From Citricoccus sp. CH26A (lineage in GTDB: Bacteria; Actinomycetota; Actinomycetes; Actinomycetales; Micrococcaceae), in contig NZ_AFXQ01000002.1 of the NCBI RefSeq assembly GCF_000224415.1, positions 62,001-126,000 of the forward strand: a DNA stretch of 64,000 nt. The letters are read 5' to 3'. The position numbers and the translations under genes are program-made. Within the stretch, counting starts at the first letter, position 1, and every line of letters begins with the position of its first letter. The notes beneath the pieces were generated by a model. That model saw only the letters and a program-made list of their open reading frames with translations. It ran no database searches and had not been told where the DNA came from. This document shows, in pieces, positions 8,291-17,138 of this stretch.

Positions 8291-8470
8291 CGGGTCCTCC
8301 AGGGTTCGGGGCGGGCGGGCCGGTGCGGGACGGCCCCGGCCCGGCCGGTCAAGGGTTGCCCTCCCATTCTCGCCCATGAGAGCCTGCCGGCAGTGCCGGT
8401 GCGCCCCCTTCCCGGGGTCAGCGAGGACGGCGGGCCCAGAGCCGGGCCGGACATCCAGGAGCGTGGTCAC

Positions 8471-8701
8471 ATGCCGGAGAAGATCGCACTGGGAGCAGCC
8501 GCCGTCGGCGGATTCGCGGTGGGGAGCCTGGCCATCGGCGCCCTGGCCGTCGGGGCCCTCGCCATCGGCCGCCTGGTGGTCGGCAGGGCGGAGTTCAAGC
8601 AACTGCGCGTGGGGAGACTCGAGGTCGGGGAGTTCATCGGCGGGACCGGGACGACCCCGTCCGTCCCCGCCCAGGCGGCCCAGGCGGCCCCGGCCGGCTG
8701 A
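8471..8701 (+). CDS. small pentapeptide-repeat-like protein
   Basis: 76 residues. Residues about 5-56 read as consecutive five-residue units of the form A-V/I-G-x-L/F (for example [20 protein letters not shown]), with later units more charged ([10 protein letters not shown]). A Thr/Pro/Ala tail follows. The five-residue period with a small or aliphatic core resembles pentapeptide-repeat right-handed beta-helices, although the usual A(D/N)LXX consensus is absent. A hydrophobic membrane-associated helix is an alternative reading. ATG 8471 lies before a continuous GC3-rich frame. Function unknown. Confidence 0.6.
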   Translation: MPEKIALGAAAVGGFAVGSLAIGALAVGALAIGRLVVGRAEFKQLRVGRLEVGEFIGGTGTTPSVPAQAAQAAPAG

Positions 8702-8763
8702 GCGCCGCCGAGCTATCACAGGATTCTCATACTCATCTCACATCGATCGGAAAGACTGAGGCC

Positions 8764-9429
8764 ATGACGGAGACCACGGGAACCCAGACCACGTACACCA
8801 AGTCGCTCGCGATGACCGGGACCGGCCTGCTGGCACTGGCACTCCTGACCGGGTGCGCCACCACCGAGCCGGAGGCCGGCGACACCCCGGCGGACGGCGG
8901 CGCCACCACGACCGCCACGGCGACCACTGCCCCGATCGAGAGCTCGCCCGCCGCGTCCACCCCCGGCACCGGCACGCCGACCGAGGACGGCACCTCGAGC
9001 CCCACCGGGGCCACCGGCACCACCGGTGAGGATCCGGTGTACGCCGCGATCGACGCGGTCTACGGCCAGCACCCGGATGCCTTCGTCGTCCAGGTCGACC
9101 GGGAGGACGACGGCTCGGCCTACGAGGTCGAGGCCCACCTGGAGGGTGAGATCCTCGAGTTCACGGTCATGACGGACGGCTCGGTCCGCGAGGACGACAG
9201 GGACGGCACCGACGACCACCTCCGCAGCGCGCGGGATGCCCGCGTCACCGCCGAGGACGCGGCCCAGGCTGCCCTGGAGGGCCGTGAGGGCCAGCTCATC
9301 GACGAGATGGAGCTGGAGGACGAGGACGGCACCCTCGTCTGGAAGGTGGAGCTGGACCGCGAGAACGGCGACGACGGCGAGAAGCTGCACGTCGACGCCA
9401 TGACCGGCGAGGTCACCCCGGACCGCTGA
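8764..9429 (+). CDS. secreted lipoprotein with PepSY-like domain
   Basis: 221 residues. A type II signal peptide with lipobox LLTGC (Cys about 32) is followed by a long Thr/Ala/Gly/Pro spacer (about 33-93). The rest (about 95-221) has the DAVYGQHPDAFVVQVDRE and VTAEDAAQAALE ... TLVWKVELDRENGDDGEKLHVDAMTGEV pattern of two PepSY/YpeB-like units, found in extracytoplasmic proteins and protease inhibitors. It is predicted to be anchored outside the membrane. No partner protease or two-component system is adjacent, so the role is open. Confidence 0.82.
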   Translation: MTETTGTQTTYTKSLAMTGTGLLALALLTGCATTEPEAGDTPADGGATTTATATTAPIESSPAASTPGTGTPTEDGTSSPTGATGTTGEDPVYAAIDAVYGQHPDAFVVQVDREDDGSAYEVEAHLEGEILEFTVMTDGSVREDDRDGTDDHLRSARDARVTAEDAAQAALEGREGQLIDEMELEDEDGTLVWKVELDRENGDDGEKLHVDAMTGEVTPDR

Positions 9430-9439
9430 GCGGGCGGTC

Positions 9440-11344
9440 TCAGTCCCGCGCGCGCAGGGACCGCCGCTTCATCTCCAGGTCCAGCAACTGCCGGTTCAGG
9501 GCCGCGAACTCGGCGGGGTCCCCGGCGGGGCCCATGCGCTGCAGCCGGCCCATGAGCTCGGCCTTCTGGTGGGTGATCTGCAGCTCGAACAACCGGTTCA
9601 TGATGTCCCGGCAATAGCGGATCAGGTCCTCGTCCGTGCGGGCCGGCAACGGCGTGACCGCCAGCTCCCCCACCAGCGGTGCCAGCTCCACCGGCACCTC
9701 CTGGCGGACCTGTTCCACCCACTGCGAGGGGGTGGCCCCGGCCATCCCGGCCGCACGGATCCCGGAGTGCACCACCGCGTAGGCCGGCACCTTGAAGTCC
9801 GCCGAGTAGAACGCCTGCCACTGCTCGGCGGAGAGCAGCGTCGGCTGCTGCAGCACCACCTCGAGGGCCTCCTTCTCCATCCGTGCGGCGGGGTCGCGGG
9901 CGTCCGGACGCTGGAACCCGGGAGGCCGCCCGGGCGCGGCCGGGTCGCCGTCGGGCCGGTGATCCTCCCCCGCCGGTGACCGCCGTTCCCCCCGCCGGGC
10001 GTCCGCCGATGACGCCACGCCGCGCTGGGCGCGCTGCACGGCCTGGTGGACGGTCGACTGGTCGATGCCCAGCCACCCGGCCAGCTCCCGCTCGTACCCG
10101 GGGCGGACGACGGAGTCCCGGATCCCCGCCACGATGGGGGCGGCATGGCGCAGCGCGCCGGAACGGCCCTCCACGGTGTCCAGGTCGAAGTTCTTCATCC
10201 CCGCCTTGATGGCGAACTCGAACAGCGGCCGGCGCGAGTCGATGAGGGCGACCACGGCCTCCGGCCCCTTCTCCTGGCGCAGGTCGCAGGGGTCGAGCCC
10301 TGAGGGTTCCACGGCCACGTACGTCCTGGCCAGGAACTTGCTGTCCTCCTCGAAGGCGCGCAGGGCGGCCTTCTGGCCGGCCGCGTCGCCGTCGAAGGTG
10401 AAGATGATCTCCCCGCCGGTGCCATCGTCCGAGATCAGCCGGCGGGCGATCTTGACGTGGTCGGAGCCGAACGCGGTGCCACAGGTGGCCACGGCGGTGT
10501 CCACGCCGGACAGGTGCGCGGCCATCACGTCCGTGTACCCCTCCACCACGACCAACTGGCGCTTCCTCGCGATGTTCCGCTTGGCCGCATCGATGCCGTA
10601 GAGGACCTGGGACTTCTTGTAGAGCTGCGTCTCCGGGGTGTTGAGGTACTTCGGCCCGGGATCGTCCTCGAAGAGCTTGCGTGCGCCGAAACCGATCGTG
10701 GCCCCGGTCATGTCCCGGATGGGCCAGACGAGCCGGCCGCGGAAGCGGTCGTAGATCCCGCGCTGGCCCTCGGAGAACAGTCCGGTGAGCTTCAGCTCGT
10801 CGTCCCGGAAGCCCTTGCGGCGCAGGTGGCCCAGCAGGTTGTCCCAGCCCTGCGGCGCGTAGCCCACGTTGAACTGCACCGCGTGCTCGAAGGTGAAGCC
10901 GCGGCCGGCCAGGAACTGCTGCCCGGTGGCCGCACCCTCGGTGCGCAATTGGGACTGGAAGTACTCGTCGGCGACCTTGTTGGCCTCCAGGAGCCGCTGG
11001 CGCCGGCCGACCTGCTCCCGGTCCGGGCCCGTCCCGCCGTCCTCGTAGTGCAGCTCGATCCCGGCCTTGGCCGCCAGCCGCTCCACCGTCTCGGCGAAGG
11101 TGGTGTGCTCCATCTTCATCAGGAAGCTGATGACGTCCCCGGACTCCCCGCAGCCGAAGCAGTGGTAGGTCCCCACCGAGGGGCGGACGTGGAAGGAGGG
11201 ACTGCGCTCGTCGTGGAACGGGCAGAGGCCCTTGTAGGAACCCACCCCGGCGCCCCGGAGCGTGACGAAGGCGTCCACGATCTCCTTGAGGTCCGTGCGC
11301 TCGCGGACACGATCGATGTCCTCGCGCTTGATCAGACCTGCCAT
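9440..11344 (-). CDS. dnaG: DNA primase
   Basis: 634 residues. The N-terminal CHC2 zinc-binding domain has Cys41, His44, Cys62 and Cys65. The RNA polymerase core with TOPRIM fold follows, with VVEGYTDVMAAH and FTFDGDAAGQKAAL carrying the metal-binding acidic residues. The C-terminal part (about 490-634) would be the DnaB-interacting region. It makes the RNA primers for replication. ATG 11344 (MAGLIKREDIDRVRERTDL) matches the family start and has GGAGG just upstream; the upstream in-frame codons are not primase-like. It is separate from the iron transporter operon upstream. Confidence 0.97.
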   Translation of the reverse strand: MAGLIKREDIDRVRERTDLKEIVDAFVTLRGAGVGSYKGLCPFHDERSPSFHVRPSVGTYHCFGCGESGDVISFLMKMEHTTFAETVERLAAKAGIELHYEDGGTGPDREQVGRRQRLLEANKVADEYFQSQLRTEGAATGQQFLAGRGFTFEHAVQFNVGYAPQGWDNLLGHLRRKGFRDDELKLTGLFSEGQRGIYDRFRGRLVWPIRDMTGATIGFGARKLFEDDPGPKYLNTPETQLYKKSQVLYGIDAAKRNIARKRQLVVVEGYTDVMAAHLSGVDTAVATCGTAFGSDHVKIARRLISDDGTGGEIIFTFDGDAAGQKAALRAFEEDSKFLARTYVAVEPSGLDPCDLRQEKGPEAVVALIDSRRPLFEFAIKAGMKNFDLDTVEGRSGALRHAAPIVAGIRDSVVRPGYERELAGWLGIDQSTVHQAVQRAQRGVASSADARRGERRSPAGEDHRPDGDPAAPGRPPGFQRPDARDPAARMEKEALEVVLQQPTLLSAEQWQAFYSADFKVPAYAVVHSGIRAAGMAGATPSQWVEQVRQEVPVELAPLVGELAVTPLPARTDEDLIRYCRDIMNRLFELQITHQKAELMGRLQRMGPAGDPAEFAALNRQLLDLEMKRRSLRARD

Positions 11345-11425
11345 GCCCTCCAGTCTAGGCGTGGACGGGGCACGCCCGGCCCGGCCATCCACCGGTCCGG
11401 TCGTCCATCAGACCGCCGGGCGGGG

Positions 11426-12490
11426 TCACCGTGCGTGTCCGCCGTCGGGGACGGCCCAGACCGGGCCCACCACGCGGACCCGGACCCTGTCACCGACCGA
11501 GGCCGGTGCCGCGAGGGAGCGCGAGCGGATCACGGTCCCATCCGGCAGGGCCAGGGCGGTGAGCGTGTCGTGGCCGTAGAACTCCACGTCCCGCACGGTG
11601 GCCACGGGGCCCTCGCCCGTCCCGGTCCCCGCCGGGTCGATGCGGACCTGCTCCGGCCGCAGGACCAGGTGCGTGGCCCCCGGCCCGCCCGAGCGGACCT
11701 CCACCGGGCCGACCGCGGTGCGGACCCGTCCGGCCGGGTCCGCACCCGTGAACGGCAACAGGTCGGCGTCGCCCACGAAGGACGCCACCCAGGAGTCCGC
11801 GGGCTGGGCGTAGACCGTCGAGGGAACCGCGTCCTGGCGCACCCGGCCCTCGCGCAGCACCACGACGCGGTCGGCCATGGACAGGGCCTCGTCCTGGTCG
11901 TGGGTGACCAGGATCGCGGTGGCCCCGTCCTCGTGGAGCGCGGCCCGGATGTCACGGCGCAGCTCCACCCTCAACGAGGCGTCGAGGGCGCCGAAGGGCT
12001 CGTCGAGCAGGACCAGCCGGGGCCGCGGCGCCAGGGCTCGCGCCAGGGCGACCCGCTGTTGCTGGCCGCCGGAGAGTTCGTGGGGCATGCGGTCGCCCAG
12101 CCCGGCGAGGTCCACCAGCGCGAGGCACTCCTCGATGCGCGCGTCCCCTCGTCGCTGCGTCCTCGCCAGGCCGAACCCCACGTTCCCGGCCACGGACAGG
12201 TGCGGGAAGAGGGCCCCGTCCTGCGGCACGACGGCGACGTGGCGCCGGTGCGCGGGCACGTGCGTCCCGGGGAGGGCCACGGCCCGGTTGCCCAGGGCGA
12301 TACGCCCGCCGTCGATGCGCTCGAAGCCGGCGATGCAGCGCAGCAGGGTGGTCTTGCCGCAGCCAGACGGACCCAGCACTGCCAGGAAGCCGCCCTGCTC
12401 GAGCTGCAGGCCCACGTCCTGCAGGACGGGGCGGGACCCGTAGGACTTCGCGACCCCCGCCAGGTCCACCGCGAGCCGGGGGCGCGACAC
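11426..12490 (-). CDS. fbpC: ferric iron ABC transporter ATP-binding protein
   Basis: 354 residues. Walker A GPSGCGKTT (40-48), signature LSGGQQQRVALARAL (about 139-153), Walker B LVLLDEPFGALD and the H-loop Asp/His ILVTHDQDEAL are all present. A TOBE-type regulatory domain (about 240-350) follows, as in FbpC, PotA and CysA. Position after the binding protein and permease genes makes iron the likely substrate. The start is GTG 12490 (SRPRLAVDLAGVAKSYG). The stop is 81 bp from dnaG and there is no sign of co-transcription with it. Confidence 0.9.
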   Translation of the reverse strand: MSRPRLAVDLAGVAKSYGSRPVLQDVGLQLEQGGFLAVLGPSGCGKTTLLRCIAGFERIDGGRIALGNRAVALPGTHVPAHRRHVAVVPQDGALFPHLSVAGNVGFGLARTQRRGDARIEECLALVDLAGLGDRMPHELSGGQQQRVALARALAPRPRLVLLDEPFGALDASLRVELRRDIRAALHEDGATAILVTHDQDEALSMADRVVVLREGRVRQDAVPSTVYAQPADSWVASFVGDADLLPFTGADPAGRVRTAVGPVEVRSGGPGATHLVLRPEQVRIDPAGTGTGEGPVATVRDVEFYGHDTLTALALPDGTVIRSRSLAAPASVGDRVRVRVVGPVWAVPDGGHAR

Positions 12491-12539
12491 CGGGTCCCGG
12501 GGTCCGGACCCTGTCAGGGGGCGGGGTTGACGGTGGATC

Positions 12540-14204
12540 TCATGACTGAACGTCCTCTGCGGGTCGTCGGAGCGTGGTGGTGCCCGTGACGGCCCCGAGG
12601 TTTCCGACCTCGCCGGACACGGAGTCGACCATCAGGGGTGCCGCGGGCGCCGGTGCGAGGAGCATGCCGTCCTCGGCCGGGGTCGCGCCGGACGGAGCCG
12701 GCCGGACGATCCCCGAGCGCTGGACGATCACCCAGGTCGGGACCGCCGCGAGGAGGACCAGCAACAGCGCGTAGGGTGCCGCCTCCGCGTACCGCCCGAC
12801 GCCCGTGGCGCTCCACAGCCGGGTGGCCAGGGTCTCCATCCCGGTGGGGCGGAGCAGCAGGGTGGCCGGCAGTTCCTTCATCGCGGCCAGGAAGACCAGT
12901 GCGGCGCCGGCGCCGATGCCCGGGAGCGTGAGCGACACGGTCACCCGCCGGAACACCTCCGCGGGGGTGGCCCCCAGGGACTGCCCGACCTCCTCCAGGG
13001 ACGGCGGGGCCTGGGCGGCGGCGCCCAAGACGGCCGCCACGCCCAGGGGCAGGAACAGGGTGGCGTAGGCCAGGGCCACCAGCCAGGAGGTCTGGTAGAG
13101 GGGCAGGACCACGGTGACGCCGAAGAACACCAGGGCCAGGGCCACCACGATGCCGGGCAGCCCGTGCGCGAGGTAGACCGCCCGCTCGACGAACCGGGTC
13201 AGCCGCCCGTGGTGCCGGGCCACGAGGATCCCGATGGGCAGGGCCAGCACCATGGTCACGCAGGCGCCGAGCAGGGACAGCGTGAGGGAACCGGCCGCGG
13301 CCTCGCCGATGCGCCCCCACGCATCGGCCAGGGAGGTGCCGGCCACGGTCCACCGCACCAGGGAGACCGCCGGGACCCCCAGGGCCACCAGGACCACGGC
13401 CCACAGTCCGGTGGCGGCGGGCCAGCGCCAGGCGCCCAGGTCGGCCACCGCGGCGGGCCGGCCCGGCCGGGTGGAGGCGTAGCGGGTGCCCGCCCGGCGC
13501 GTGGCCCCCTCGCCCCACAGGATGAGTCCGGTCAGCAGGACAAGCAGGGTGGCCAGGGACAGTGCCTGGTCCCGGTTGAACCCCACGGTGTGCGCCGTGT
13601 AGATGGCACGGGTGTACGTGTCGAGCCGGAGGATGGACACTGCCCCGAAGTCCGAGAGGACGTACAACGAGGCGAGCAGGCCCCCTCCCACGATCGCCGG
13701 CCGCACCTGGGCCAGCGTGACGGTCATCAGCGTGCTGAACGGCCCCCGGCCGAGGGAGCGCGCCGCTTCCTCCTGCCCCGCGTCCACCCGGCTGAGCGCC
13801 GAGGCCACGGGCAGGAAGACATACGGGTAGGTGTAGAGGGTCAGGACGACGCACGCTGCCGTGAAGCCCTCGAAGCGCCCGCCGGGCGCCCCGTTCCAGA
13901 GGTCGGCCACGGACACCCAGGTGAAGGCGGCCACGTAGGAGGGCACGGCCAGCGGCAGGGCCAGCAGGACGGCGAGCAGCCGACGGTGGGGGACGGCGGT
14001 CCTGGTGACCAGCCAGGCACCGGCCACCCCGATCACCAGGCTCGCGGCCGTGACGACGGCGGCCAGGGCCACCGAGGTGGCCGCCAGCCGGCCGGACCGC
14101 CACGTGAACACGGTGTCCAGCCAGGCCGGCAACCCCTGCTGGCCGGTCCGCAGCAGCAGGTAGCCCAGGGGGATCAGCGCGACCGCCGTGGCCACGAGGG
14201 CCAC
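12540..14204 (-). CDS. fbpB: ferric iron ABC transporter permease
   Basis: 554 residues with about twelve membrane segments in two homologous halves. Each half has an EAA-type coupling loop: EEAARSLGRGPFSTLMTVTL near residue 185 and LEEVGQSLGATPAEVFRRV near 405. This fused double permease is typical of FbpB/AfuB. The C-terminal tail is long, polar and proline-rich. GTG 14204 is the only ordinary start between the fbpA stop and the first helix; there is no good ribosome binding site, so translation may be coupled to fbpA, whose stop is 32 bp away. It moves Fe3+ handed over by the neighbouring lipoprotein. Confidence 0.88.
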   Translation of the reverse strand: MALVATAVALIPLGYLLLRTGQQGLPAWLDTVFTWRSGRLAATSVALAAVVTAASLVIGVAGAWLVTRTAVPHRRLLAVLLALPLAVPSYVAAFTWVSVADLWNGAPGGRFEGFTAACVVLTLYTYPYVFLPVASALSRVDAGQEEAARSLGRGPFSTLMTVTLAQVRPAIVGGGLLASLYVLSDFGAVSILRLDTYTRAIYTAHTVGFNRDQALSLATLLVLLTGLILWGEGATRRAGTRYASTRPGRPAAVADLGAWRWPAATGLWAVVLVALGVPAVSLVRWTVAGTSLADAWGRIGEAAAGSLTLSLLGACVTMVLALPIGILVARHHGRLTRFVERAVYLAHGLPGIVVALALVFFGVTVVLPLYQTSWLVALAYATLFLPLGVAAVLGAAAQAPPSLEEVGQSLGATPAEVFRRVTVSLTLPGIGAGAALVFLAAMKELPATLLLRPTGMETLATRLWSATGVGRYAEAAPYALLLVLLAAVPTWVIVQRSGIVRPAPSGATPAEDGMLLAPAPAAPLMVDSVSGEVGNLGAVTGTTTLRRPAEDVQS

Positions 14205-14236
14205 GGCGGTCAGCGCGGGGTGACGGCGGGCGGAGG

Positions 14237-15337
14237 TCAGAGCAACCCCGCCTGCGTGATCATCTCGATCGTCTGCTCCAGGTCGTCGAGGTCGTTGAGG
14301 TCGACCTTGGGTGCCTCGAGCTCGTCGAGGGAGGGCACGCCCTGGGGTGCCTCCGCACCCTCGATCATCGCGTACTCATTGGTCTCCTCGACGAAGTAGG
14401 CCTGGCCCTCCTCGGACAGCAGGTAGTCGATGAGGGCCTGGGCGTCGCCGTCGGGCTGGTCCCCCACCAGCCCCGCACCGGAGACGTTGACCAGGGCGCC
14501 GGTGTCCTGGGCCCCGAAGAAGTGCATGCGGACCGACAGGTCCTCCGGGTCCACGCCCTTCTCCTGGGCGAGTTCGTGCACGTAGTAGTGGTTGACCAGG
14601 CCCGCGTCGATGTCGCCCGAGTCCACGTCCGCCACGATGTGGCCGTTCTTCTCCCGGATCTGGGGGTCGTTCGCGGCCAGGTCCGCCAGCCACGCCCGGG
14701 CCGCCTCGTCGCCCTCCATGACCCTCATCGCGGTGATGAACGACTGGAACGAGGCGTTGGTCGGCGCGACCCCGACCCGGCCCCTCCACTCCTCCGAGAC
14801 GAGCTCGTCCACCGACTGCGGCAGCTCGTCCTCGGAGACCTGGTCCGGGTTGTACACCAGGACCCGTGACCGGCCCGTGAGGCCCACCCAGTCGCCGTCC
14901 GTGGAGCGGTAGGACTCCGGCACCGCGTCGACGGTCTCCTGGGGCAGGGCCTCGAGCAGTCCGGCCTGCGAGACGGCGCCCAGGGCACCGGCGTCCTGCG
15001 CCAGGAACACCTCGGCCGGAGACCGGTCGCCCTCCTCGAGCAGTTGGGCTGCCATGCCGGCGGTGTCGCCGTACCGCACGTCGACCTCGATGCCGGTCTC
15101 CTCGGTGAACCGGTCCAGGATCGGCTGGACGAGTTCCTCGTTGCGGCCGGAGTAGAGCGTCAACTGGCCGTCCCCCTCGGCCGGGGCCCCTGCGGTCCCC
15201 TCCGCGGTGGCCCCGGTGGCGTCCGGGGCCGGCGCGGTGGCCGTGTCCGTGGAGGGCTGTCCGCCCGAGCAAGCCGTCAGGCCGAGGACCACGGCGATCG
15301 GGAGGGTGAGGGCGACGGGGGTACGGCGGTGGTTCAT
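14237..15337 (-). CDS. fbpA: ferric iron-binding lipoprotein of ABC transporter
   Basis: 366 residues. A type II signal peptide ends in lipobox LTAC (Cys about 23), followed by an acidic/Thr/Ala spacer. The mature part begins QLTLYSGRNEELVQPILDRFTEETGI, the standard FbpA start, and contains the adjacent tyrosines in NHYYVHELAQ used by this family to bind Fe3+. It heads the fbpA-fbpB-fbpC operon, and a DtxR/IdeR-like iron box lies about 75-93 bp upstream, so expression should rise when iron is scarce. The start is ATG 15337. Confidence 0.93.
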   Translation of the reverse strand: MNHRRTPVALTLPIAVVLGLTACSGGQPSTDTATAPAPDATGATAEGTAGAPAEGDGQLTLYSGRNEELVQPILDRFTEETGIEVDVRYGDTAGMAAQLLEEGDRSPAEVFLAQDAGALGAVSQAGLLEALPQETVDAVPESYRSTDGDWVGLTGRSRVLVYNPDQVSEDELPQSVDELVSEEWRGRVGVAPTNASFQSFITAMRVMEGDEAARAWLADLAANDPQIREKNGHIVADVDSGDIDAGLVNHYYVHELAQEKGVDPEDLSVRMHFFGAQDTGALVNVSGAGLVGDQPDGDAQALIDYLLSEEGQAYFVEETNEYAMIEGAEAPQGVPSLDELEAPKVDLNDLDDLEQTIEMITQAGLL

Positions 15338-15411
15338 CGGCTGACTTCCTGTCCGGACTTCTGGAGGGGAGATCCCGGCGCGCCCCTCCGGGTCCGCCGA
15401 GGCCCCGGGAG

Positions 15412-15430
15412 TGAGGTAAGTCTCACCTAA
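15412..15430 (-). promoter_or_regulatory. DtxR/IdeR-like iron box of the fbp operon
   Basis: A 19-bp near-palindrome, TGAGGTAAGTCTCACCTAA on the plus strand, matches 15 of 19 positions of the DtxR/IdeR consensus TTAGGTTAGSCTAACCTAA. A TATTCT hexamer that could be a -10 (minus strand, 15445-15450) lies just upstream, so a bound repressor would sit over the transcription start. This is the usual arrangement for iron-repressed uptake genes. Confidence 0.8.
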
Positions 15431-15477
15431 CCCGAGCAGCACCCAGAATACACAACGCCCCCCTTGCGCAATAGGAC

Positions 15478-15519
15478 GGCCCCGGCAGTGATCCCGTCGG
15501 ACGAGACCACCCCGGGGCC
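15478..15519 (-). terminator. long hairpin after aromatic-acid MFS gene
   Basis: Arms GGCCCCGG (15478-15485) and CCGGGGCC (15512-15519) are complementary. The inner segments also pair imperfectly over about 11 bp (8 Watson-Crick, others partly G-T), giving an almost continuous stem of about 20 bp. It sits 25 bp beyond the MFS stop and before the fbpA promoter, where a terminator is expected. No T run follows. Confidence 0.55.
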
Positions 15520-15543
15520 GACCCCTCGGTGACCTGGGGAGGA

Positions 15544-16944
15544 CTACACCCCGGCCGGGGTGCGCCCGGCGTGTCCGGTGACCGAGCCGGAATCGCTCCC
15601 GGAGCCATCCCGCTGCGCGCGGCGCATCGTCCTCATGCCGGTCACCGCCAGGCCACCCAGGGCGCCCGCGACGGCGAAGCCGAAGAAGCCCCAGGGGTAG
15701 GCGATCCCCGCGGTGACGAGGGTGCCCCCCATGATCGGCCCGGAGATGGCGCCCAGGCGGCCCACCCCGGCGGCCATGCCCAGGGCCGTTCCGCGGACCT
15801 TCGGCGGGTAGTTGGTGGCGGCGAAGGCGTAGACCAGGTTCTGCGCCGAGAACACGAAGCAGCCGGTGATGAAGATCATCACGTAGATGCCCAGCAGCGG
15901 CAGCTTGATCGCCAGGGCGGCCAGCAGCACGGCCGAGGCCAGGAACCAGATGATGGCCGCGTTGCGCGGGGTGATGGCATCCCCCACCCGTCCCGCGACG
16001 AGCAGGCCGATGACCGCGCCGGCGTTGAGCACCACGAGGAAGCCCAGGGAATTGCCGAGGTCGTAGTCGGCGGCACGCATGATCTGGGGCAGCCAGGTGT
16101 TCAGGCCGTAGACGAGCAGCAGCCCCATGAAGGAGGCGATCCACATGAACACGGTGTTGCGGCGGTACGCCGCGGAGAGCAGCAGCGAGGCGCCCTGCTT
16201 CTCGGTGCCGGCACGCTCCGGGGAGGCATCGGCGAAGGCGCGCTCGGGGTCCTCGTCGATCTCGACGCCGTAGTGCGCGGCCACGGTGTGGGCGTCCTGG
16301 ATCCGGCCCCTGGAGAGCAGGTAGTCCGGGGACTCCGGCAGGAAGCGCCACATCAGCGGCACGAGGACGAGGGCGGGCAGGCCCCCGATGAAGAACATCT
16401 CACGCCAGCCGGAGACGGTGTTGGCGGCGGCCCAGATCGCCAGCAGGGCGGTCACGACGGCGCCCACGTGGTAGCCGGTCATCATCAGCGTGGTGGCGTT
16501 GGAACCCTTCCGGTGCCCGGCGAACTCCGTGACCATGGAGATGCCGGTGGGCAGGCAGCCGCCCAGGCCGAGGCCGGCCAGGAAGCGCAGCAGGCCGATG
16601 GTGAAGGCGTCCTGGGCGAAACCGGTGACGAAGGTCAGCACGGAGAAGGCGATCACGGCGCCGATGAGCAGCTTGCGGCGGCCGAACCTGTCCGTGAGCC
16701 AGCCCATCCCCAGGGCGCCCACCATCATGCCGACAAGCCCGGCGGTGGCGATGACGGTGCCGTCGGCGTTGTCGATGCCCATGGTGGGGTCGGAGGTGAG
16801 CATCGGCATGATGGCGCCGAGGACGACGGCGTCGAAGCCGTCGAGGAAGACGGCGAACCAGCACAGCGGGGCCACCCAGTTGCGGCCGCGCAACACGAGT
16901 GAACCGGACCCGCCGGCGGGGCGGGTGGTGGTGGACGTGGACAT
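15544..16944 (-). CDS. MFS transporter, aromatic acid:H+ symporter (AAHS) type
   Basis: 466 residues with about twelve membrane segments. WFAVFLDGFDAVVLGAIMP in the first helix carries the DGxD-type motif of aromatic acid:H+ symporters such as PcaK and BenK. GWLTDRFGRRKLLIG is the MFS loop motif, and ESPDYLLSRGR ends helix six. The start is ATG 16944, with GGAGG 5 nt upstream; the frame is open to 17037 without transporter character. It is a single gene, not linked to the quinate/shikimate set 8 kb away. Substrates such as 4-hydroxybenzoate or protocatechuate are plausible from the family only. Confidence 0.85.
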   Translation of the reverse strand: MSTSTTTRPAGGSGSLVLRGRNWVAPLCWFAVFLDGFDAVVLGAIMPMLTSDPTMGIDNADGTVIATAGLVGMMVGALGMGWLTDRFGRRKLLIGAVIAFSVLTFVTGFAQDAFTIGLLRFLAGLGLGGCLPTGISMVTEFAGHRKGSNATTLMMTGYHVGAVVTALLAIWAAANTVSGWREMFFIGGLPALVLVPLMWRFLPESPDYLLSRGRIQDAHTVAAHYGVEIDEDPERAFADASPERAGTEKQGASLLLSAAYRRNTVFMWIASFMGLLLVYGLNTWLPQIMRAADYDLGNSLGFLVVLNAGAVIGLLVAGRVGDAITPRNAAIIWFLASAVLLAALAIKLPLLGIYVMIFITGCFVFSAQNLVYAFAATNYPPKVRGTALGMAAGVGRLGAISGPIMGGTLVTAGIAYPWGFFGFAVAGALGGLAVTGMRTMRRAQRDGSGSDSGSVTGHAGRTPAGV

Positions 16945-17138
16945 GGAACCTCCGGGACGGGGCGATCGTTCGACGGGGATGGGGCGCGGGACGCTGGCGA
17001 CGAGTCCTGCGTCATGGGTGGCCATGACGGCGCTCACACGATGAGCGACCAGTTTACCTTACGTATACGAAAGTCTGTCACCGGGCTCACAGCACGGGGA
17101 GACCCGGCCCACCCGGTTCCGGGGAGGGTCCTGCTTAG

